DNA of 64,000 nt from Mucor racemosus (lineage: Eukaryota > Mucoromycota > Mucoromycetes > Mucorales > Mucoraceae). The DNA lies in contig JAPEHQ010000021.1 in the NCBI GenBank assembly GCA_027405735.1, positions 868,001 through 932,000 on the forward strand, in the 5' to 3' direction. This document shows, piece by piece, positions 58,257 to 64,000 of this stretch. A program made the translations under genes and the position numbers. The stretch's first letter is position 1; the number at the start of each line of letters is the position of its first letter. The notes under the pieces are model-generated. The model did not search any database and had not been told where the DNA came from. It saw only the letters and a list, made by a program, of their open reading frames with translations.

Positions 58257-58512
58257 CTATGAAGAAGGTACCTGGGTATTGGCAGTAATTGAGGCCATTT
58301 GTCTCCACTTTCCATCATAACCAGCTGTCCATAACCTTAATTTACCATCATCACCAGAAGAAGATAAAATAGTTCCAGTAATATTCCATTCAACTCTCCA
58401 TACTTCGGCTTTATGATCATCAAATGAGGCAATTAATTCTATATGGTATGATTTGTTGGCAGCTCCCGGCTGAGTAGGTGTGCCGGCCGGCGAATTAGGT
58501 ATACGGCCTCTT

Positions 58513-58547
<35 letters not shown>

Positions 58548-59283
58548 TAATGGGAAGTGCTGTTCTGTGAGTTTATAAATTCGAACCAAATTATCTTTAC
58601 TAGCAGTTGCTATTAATTGATATGATCTAGCCATGCTAGGTGCCCAACTTATATCATGAACTTCTTGTGTGTGGCCTGGTAAAAATTCTGAGGGTATCCA
58701 TCTATTATGGCCATCATGCTTAAAAATCTAATTTGTAGCTCACAATTAGGAAAAAGAAAATCGACAAAATCAATAAAAACTTACTCTTGCTCCAATTTCT
58801 TTACCGAGACCTACTACCATCATAGGTGTAGGTGTTCTATTAGGACACCAATCAATGCAATATCCACTATCAGCATCTATAGGTCGATGAATACTACTCA
58901 CAACTGCTGTTGGAACACCTGCAATTCCAGTTGATGAACCAGGTGAGACACCTTGTACAAAACCAGCTGTAGCCGTACTTGTCATTGTTGGAATATCAGA
59001 TACACCAGGTGTCGATAATCCATGGCTTGCAATAGAACTTCCACTGGAACTTGTGCTATTTGTATGTACTGGTTGCTGTCCAAATGTATGTTGAGGCAAT
59101 TGATTCGAAGATGCATAAGGGTGACCGATTGGAATTTGAGATTGCTTTTGATATGAATTTTGTACATTTGATTGATGGAATCCATATTGAGAGATTTGCT
59201 GTTGTGATGATTGCTGCTGCTGTTGTTGTTGTTGTTGTATTGGCTGTGATTGATTTTGTTGCAATTGTTGTTGTTGCTGCTGC

Positions 59284-59320
<37 letters not shown>

Positions 59321-59941
59321 GCAATTGTTGTTGCTGATTCTGACCGATACTCGATTGCAATTTTGCATCTACATTTTGATACGAAACGCTCGATATCTCA
59401 TATTCTTCCATTTGAGACCATTGAGCAAGATTAGTTGGCTCAAGAGCTTCGTAAATTCGAACAATACCGTCTGAAGAACAAGTTGCTAATCGAAGCGAGT
59501 TTTGTGTTGGTGCAAATGCAATATCAAGAACTGCTCCTCTCGATTCTACAAGACGAAATCGTTCTGCCCAGCGTTTTTGACTATTTCTAGGTTCTATATA
59601 ACACTGTTTGTTTACATTCTTGATTTGATTTTTAAGATTGTCTTAGTTGTCTTACCTACTGTTTGTTCCTCCCAAATCTTTACTTGTCTATCAAATGAAC
59701 AACTAGCAATGATTTGTCCATATTCGGGTCTTGCCCAGATAGCTTTAAGTATAGACGAGTCGTGAGCTTTCCATGCGTCGTTCAGCTCCCAAACAGAAGC
59801 GTCGGGTCGTTCAATAAAATCCCAAACTTTTAGTCGTTGATCGGAAGAGCATGTTACCAGTCTTTTGCCGTAAAAATCGTATGAAATGTCGTGGATAAGA
59901 TCTTCATGACCTGTATCGAACTTTGTTAAACTGCTAGCCAT
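58257..59941 (-). CDS. SEH1: Nucleoporin SEH1 with polyglutamine inserts and an apparent frameshift
   Basis: Exons 59941-59656, 59593-58785 and 58728-58257. It starts MASSLTKFDTGHEDLIHDIS. WD40 blades include SSDQRLKVWDF, SCSFDRQVKIWEE, CSSDGIVRIYE, TASKDNLVRIYKL and SGDDGKLRLWTAG. SEH1 is a small beta-propeller of the Nup107-160/Y complex and of the SEACIT/GATOR2 complex. A Q-rich insert of about 150 residues (near-continuous Gln run at 59221-59330) interrupts the propeller, and a shorter Gln run follows at 58511-58545, making about 521 residues against about 350 in yeast. In exon 3, reading passes from RWIPSEFL to PGHTQEVHDISWAP only if one A is removed at about 58680-58682. This is either an assembly error or a genuine lesion. 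The start chosen is the MASS methionine. Confidence 0.88.
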
Positions 59942-60329
59942 GAAAATATGTGGATAATATGGAAAGAGTACACATGAACCCACCGTCACCCTCAAAAGGA
60001 GATTCGCAACGCGGTGGTTTAATCAATCACTGTAATTGCTGTCAGATACAGAGGATTATTTATACAAATCGAAAAAAAAAAGTCCATATATTCAGCACCT
60101 ACATTGGCTTCTAGATTTCCATATCAATATTCATACTTCATAGCATATAACGTTTACTGTATTATTCTTAACAGATCCTATTCAGCATAGTTACTCAGAT
60201 AAATCCAAATCCACTGATTAGAAATGTTTATTCTTGCGAAAGAAAATCTTCAGAATAGCCGTTGAAAATTTGAAGATGTATTTAGTTTGACGAGGATTTC
60301 GAAATAAAATACATATGCAGGACCATAAA

Positions 60330-61210
60330 CTAAATAAAATAGGTAATATCTGTTATCATAGAAACATACATTTTTCTACCAGATAAACCGTTTGTCATAT
60401 CATACATTCATTAAAAATTGCAAAAGCGAGCCCATAGATAAAGCCGTAGTTGAGCATAGCAAGATTAAATGGCTAAGTCTTTTATACTATGGAATATATC
60501 TAAATTTTAAATAAAAAAGCGGTTCTTTTTAAACTTTTCTTATATTTAACCACGTACAGTCTGAAAATTCAGACTTTGTAGCGGACATTTTTCGGGGCTC
60601 ATTTTATCCTTACCAATACTCATGATTTAGATCAAAAAACAGAAAAATCGAATTTTGATACCAAAATCGACGTTTAAATATACTACATTGTGAGAGAAAA
60701 TTGTAGCCATGACTAATACACATTTTATAAAAGCTTAATATTAAATGTTAAGTAATGAAACTTAGCATTTTTGGCCCAGAAACGGATTTTTGATTAAAGA
60801 ATTTTCATGTAATATTTTGCAATAAAAATGTTTATTATTTTTTATTGAATAAATAGAGCACTGAATTCTGTATATGTGTATATTTTTTATTTTTATAATT
60901 GGTAGTATAATTAGCTTTAGATTTGCAAAATCAAAAAAAAAAATTAAAAAATGTCAAAATTGATGATCTGGACAAAAATAATTTTTTAAATTAATATAAC
61001 GCTTATAAGCTTTGTAAATCTTAAAAATAAGAGATTTTATTATACGTTTGAACTTTTTCAAGAATTTACGATACTGTACCCACTTGATTCAAGCTTATTA
61101 CTGTAAATACTTATTCATGTTAATATTATGTGGTAGTTTATTTGATGATAATATAGTCTTACTTTATAATGATTGCGCTAGAGGTAATTTACATTGAGTT
61201 TCAGTCTTAC
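60330..61210 (-). repeat. Dispersed repeat R1, block c (inverted copy)
   Basis: Reverse complement of block c of R1 (compare 31790-32960 without its LTR). Landmarks shared with all c blocks are CATGATTTAGATCAAAAAAC, GGACATTTTTCGGGGCTCAT and GCTCAATTACGG-like sequence. It is separated from its dynein fragment by a solo LTR. Confidence 0.75.
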
Positions 61211-61574
61211 TGTTACGCCAGGAGATTATATCAATATCAAAGCTAAAATATGTACTAAATCATTTAATAAAAATAAAGGAAAACTGTTATAAAATTAAAG
61301 AGCACCACACTAAAACTAAAGAACTTTATTATAAGGTCAAAACATCTTCTTTTATATTTACATTCTCTAATTATATGACCTGTTTAAATGAGTCTATTTA
61401 TATATAATATACATATATCCAATCAAGTCTAGGTGACACACACTAGTTCTACATTCCTGTATAAACGGAGCTTCATAACATAATAATATACAGCAATGTA
61501 GAACTTAACATATCAAATTGTGTCGTAATCTTAACTAAGGACTGCACCCAGATCCCAGATCTGTGGATGCAACA
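61211..61574. mobile_element. Solo LTR (364 bp), target duplication CTTAC
   Basis: Begins TGTTACGCCAGG and ends GGATGCAACA, flanked by CTTAC at 61206-61210 and 61575-61579. It sits exactly at the exon-intron junction of the dynein fragment; removing it rejoins the sequence found in other R1 copies. A diverged sister is at 1348-1711. Confidence 0.87.
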
Positions 61575-61804
61575 CTTACCTCTCCAATATCATAAACATA
61601 AACATGGCCATCATTGGAACCTATTGCCGCGTTTTTACCCTCTTTGTCCTGACGAGCCGATTTATTCAATGCTTTACCAGAACCAACTTGAGTACTTACA
61701 AATGGTTCCTCGGTATTTGCATTCAAATTCCATAAATTAAATTGACTGGTTCCATCTACAGTAGTATCAATCGTATCATCAACTCGCCTTATGATAAATG
61801 TCAA
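61575..61804 (-). pseudogene. Dynein intermediate chain exon fragment (copy D, longest)
   Basis: About 75 codons: VDGTSQFNLWNLNANTEEPF, VSTQVGSGKALNK, then DKEGKNAAIGSNDGHVYVYD, IGE, and an intact donor GAG|GTAAG. Upstream is an acceptor-like GATTTTAG at about 61806. It matches the sixth-seventh WD-repeat region of cytoplasmic dynein intermediate chain. One short segment (SARQ for LAWD) is diverged, and no other exons are nearby, so this is a relic. It contains more of the exon than the three other copies and may be closest to the capture event. Confidence 0.75.
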
Positions 61805-63739
61805 TCTAAAATCAGAAACATCCCATTGTCATTGTTATAAGCTATGACAAGCTTGATTTTTAATAATACAGCAATTAAATAAAAAACAAGATGATACTAA
61901 TAGCATATGGTGAGTATTTAAGTATTTAACATCTAAGATCTAAGTAAGTTTGATGAAGTATGCTTTTAAGCCCTTTTTAAAAATCCTGAGGCAAACACAA
62001 CATTTTGGTCCTGTAATTTCTATCCATCAAAATGTTGCAATTTTCACTAGCTACATAATAAATACATCTTTTATCAATCTTGATCTCGATGTACATTGGG
62101 TATCAGTTTTTTGCCAGTTGTATTTTCTCTGATTCATTAATATTCAGTCATATTGAACGATGGTTTATAGTATCGCCAAAAAAAAAAGAATGAATACTTC
62201 AAGTTTTTTCTGCATGGCATATCAAAGTATGCGATTTAGTAGCAATTATTGTACTACTTAACTATGCTTGATTTATCGAGACTTTATAAATTAAAATCAA
62301 CGTAAAAAGTACTACCGTTTATTAGAATGAATTAAATATGGGTTTATATAGTTATTGGAATTGTGTGATAAGATCTAATGGACAGGGATCCATTAGATGT
62401 GAAAATAGATATTATTATTAATGTGTAGGGATATAACATGCTATGTTTCAGTGGTAATATTGCTAAAGTTATGTTTCATTAGTAGTTCCTGGGTGACAGG
62501 AACCAGTTACTGGATAGATACGATCCGCTAGATTTGTCGGAGATCTTCTATATATCGAATGTTGTAATTCTGATAGATCAATGCTTTTTGAACCTATTGA
62601 TGTTAATCAGAATAATTAGTACTTTCATTCAAAAGTAAGCTTTGCTTTATACATTTACATTTATCCATTCAATAAATGAAGACATTTCATTTATTAACCG
62701 TTATATCAATCAACAATCAATCAAAAATCATCAACCAACTTCATCTTAATTGGATACATTTGACAATTAAATGCCTAAATTACATTTGAGCCACCAGGTA
62801 TTGCCACAAAAAATTTTGTACAGGTCGACGAAGCATCACAATTTAGATCATTTTTGTGTGTTCATAGGTCTGAGCTCTCTCTCACATTTATAAATCTCTG
62901 CGTGAGCCATATCTATTTAATTTAACTGAAATAATATATTGGACGCCAATATCGTACTTGATAAAGCGCCTTACTTTATTGCGAGTCAGTATAATTAATT
63001 TAATGCTAATTTAGCAGCATCAGCAGTCGAATCAAATAAATTTGAGGTTAGACGACCCCTTTTAACAATAGTTTTGCATACCATGAGCTAATAATAATGA
63101 ACCATTATTATAGATATGCTAATCAAGAATAGTGAGTTAACTCTAATGGACGAACGAGTCGATTAGCAGTATAAACGAAATAATATTAAAATCTAATATA
63201 GCAATTGAATGAGAAAGACTTGATGTAAACCATGTAAATTAGCATAATTAAATTGTTTCTAGCATTTTAAGCTGAATACGCCTTTATTTTTGACCTATAA
63301 AAACTGATTTATTAGTAGAATTAATTAACAAGTAATGATTATTATGGTGTACCTTTGATAGTTTTTAAACAAATACAAGTTTTCATTTCTTCATTTCCAC
63401 AGCAACTTGGGGAGACTACACCTATTGAAAGTCTGTGGCTTTGCACTAAAACTACCTATCATTTCAACGGGAGCTCATTTGGATCCGTATTCGACGAGAG
63501 CTGATGAATTTAGTGACCTTAACAGGTGTAAATTAGCAGGTAACCAATTTGTTGTTCAAACCTACCGAATGCATAATAACCCAAGAAAGATGATAACTAT
63601 CTAAAATACTTGTAGTATCTAATCATACCTATGACTATATAAAGTGGAAGCTTACTTGGATCAGTATTCATATATAAAGATATATTTTTAATTGTTTTCA
63701 ATAAAAATAAGCGATAAGCTATAGGTGCACTTTGGCGAT
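61805..63739. other. Intergenic region, possible hairpin-rich repeat
   Basis: No supported gene. 62340-62760 contains several short hairpins, including a perfect 10-bp stem (62373-62382 with 62389-62398) around a 6-nt loop. The frame 63407-63604 (+, 65 codons, ending NNPRKMITI) is coding-like in composition and preceded by an acceptor-like CCACAG at 63398-63403, but I do not recognise it. Confidence 0.35.
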
Positions 63740-64000
63740 AATTTTCTCAACATACAGTAGGTTGTGAAAGTTGACCTTTGTAATAATCATTGTGTTGAAG
63801 ATACTTACCTATTATCTTGTAAAGTTAGAGGTTATTAGAATTGAAATTCGTCGAGGTAGAATTTTTGTTGTCAGTTCTTTACGGTTGTAAAAAAAAGTAG
63901 GTTTCAGATAGTTTTCGAATTGTTCGCCCAATATTGAGTCTAATTACGTCAAGTTTCCAAAGATAATGTACTACCTTTTCTCTAGGGGCCATTGATATTC
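63740..64000 (+). repeat. Dispersed repeat R3, copy 2 (cut by window end)
   Basis: Aligns with 18560-18820 on the same strand, with the same closing GGCCATTGATAT-like end. Numerous differences and small indels break the frame that is open in copy 1. Confidence 0.55.

Noticed and set aside
58982..59434. Long open frames rich in N, V, A or L overlapping SEH1
   Set aside because: They are other-frame translations of the CAA/CAG tract of SEH1.

Overview
This window is a stretch of AT-rich nuclear DNA from a filamentous fungus, most likely an early-diverging one of the Mucorales type (Mucoromycota). The grounds are: many short spliced genes with 50-80 nt introns carrying clean GTAAGT/TAG borders; fungal housekeeping families (eIF3i, RPS15, ERG25, SEH1, an ADP1-like ABCG transporter); families absent from most ascomycete yeasts but common in early-diverging fungi (diacylglycerol kinase, TMEM135-like, MBIP-like); and abundant Tc1/mariner, LINE, LTR and Crypton-like debris. 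No bacterial, CRISPR or organellar features were seen. The species assignment is inference.

Layout. 1-6,700 is repeat-rich: a degenerate minisatellite and one copy of a large dispersed repeat (R1). 6,700-10,100 has no gene I can support. 10,102-17,499 is a compact gene block: SIW14-type phosphatase (-), diacylglycerol kinase (+), MBIP-like protein (+), eIF3i (-) and RPS15 (+), the last two divergent from one promoter with a G-quadruplex motif. 18,560-20,430 holds repeats, one with a nested, 5'-truncated LINE. 22,064-22,867 encodes a diphosphoinositol-polyphosphate Nudix hydrolase. 24,147-27,741 is a 13-exon ABCG transporter whose 5' side abuts a fragment of the 3' end of large-subunit rRNA. 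28,326-35,832 is a transposon nest bounded by near-identical inverted repeats (R2), containing a Tc1 relic, a second R1 copy and two solo LTRs. 37,233-40,696 carries an IZH/PAQR receptor, a possible small unrecognised gene and ERG25. 41,728-44,398 is a 5'-truncated LINE with an open reverse transcriptase frame, followed by a MITE. 45,650-51,618 is a 6-kb composite foldback element. 52,305-60,000 holds a TMEM135-like gene, an AT-hook protein, a Crypton-like recombinase pseudogene and SEH1. The rest is repeats, including an inverted R1 copy with a third solo LTR.

Functional links. Two unrelated inositol-pyrophosphate phosphatases (SIW14 type and DIPP/Nudix) and a lipid kinase lie within 12 kb. 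eIF3i and RPS15 share a promoter. I see no operon-like system.

Most interesting element. The best candidate for an undescribed system is the composite element at 45,650-51,618. It has TA-flanked Tc1-like termini, inverted arms of about 0.94 kb each carrying scrambled transposase pieces, and a 4-kb loop. The loop holds a four-exon cargo gene of unknown family with an acidic DEQE tail, a palindromic CRE site 73 bp upstream of its start codon, and a 366-bp tandem satellite with a conserved small ORF. Second is the R1 family, whose copies all carry the same exon-intron fragment of a dynein intermediate chain gene. All gene models were spliced by eye from the sequence; family names come from recognised motifs, not from searches.
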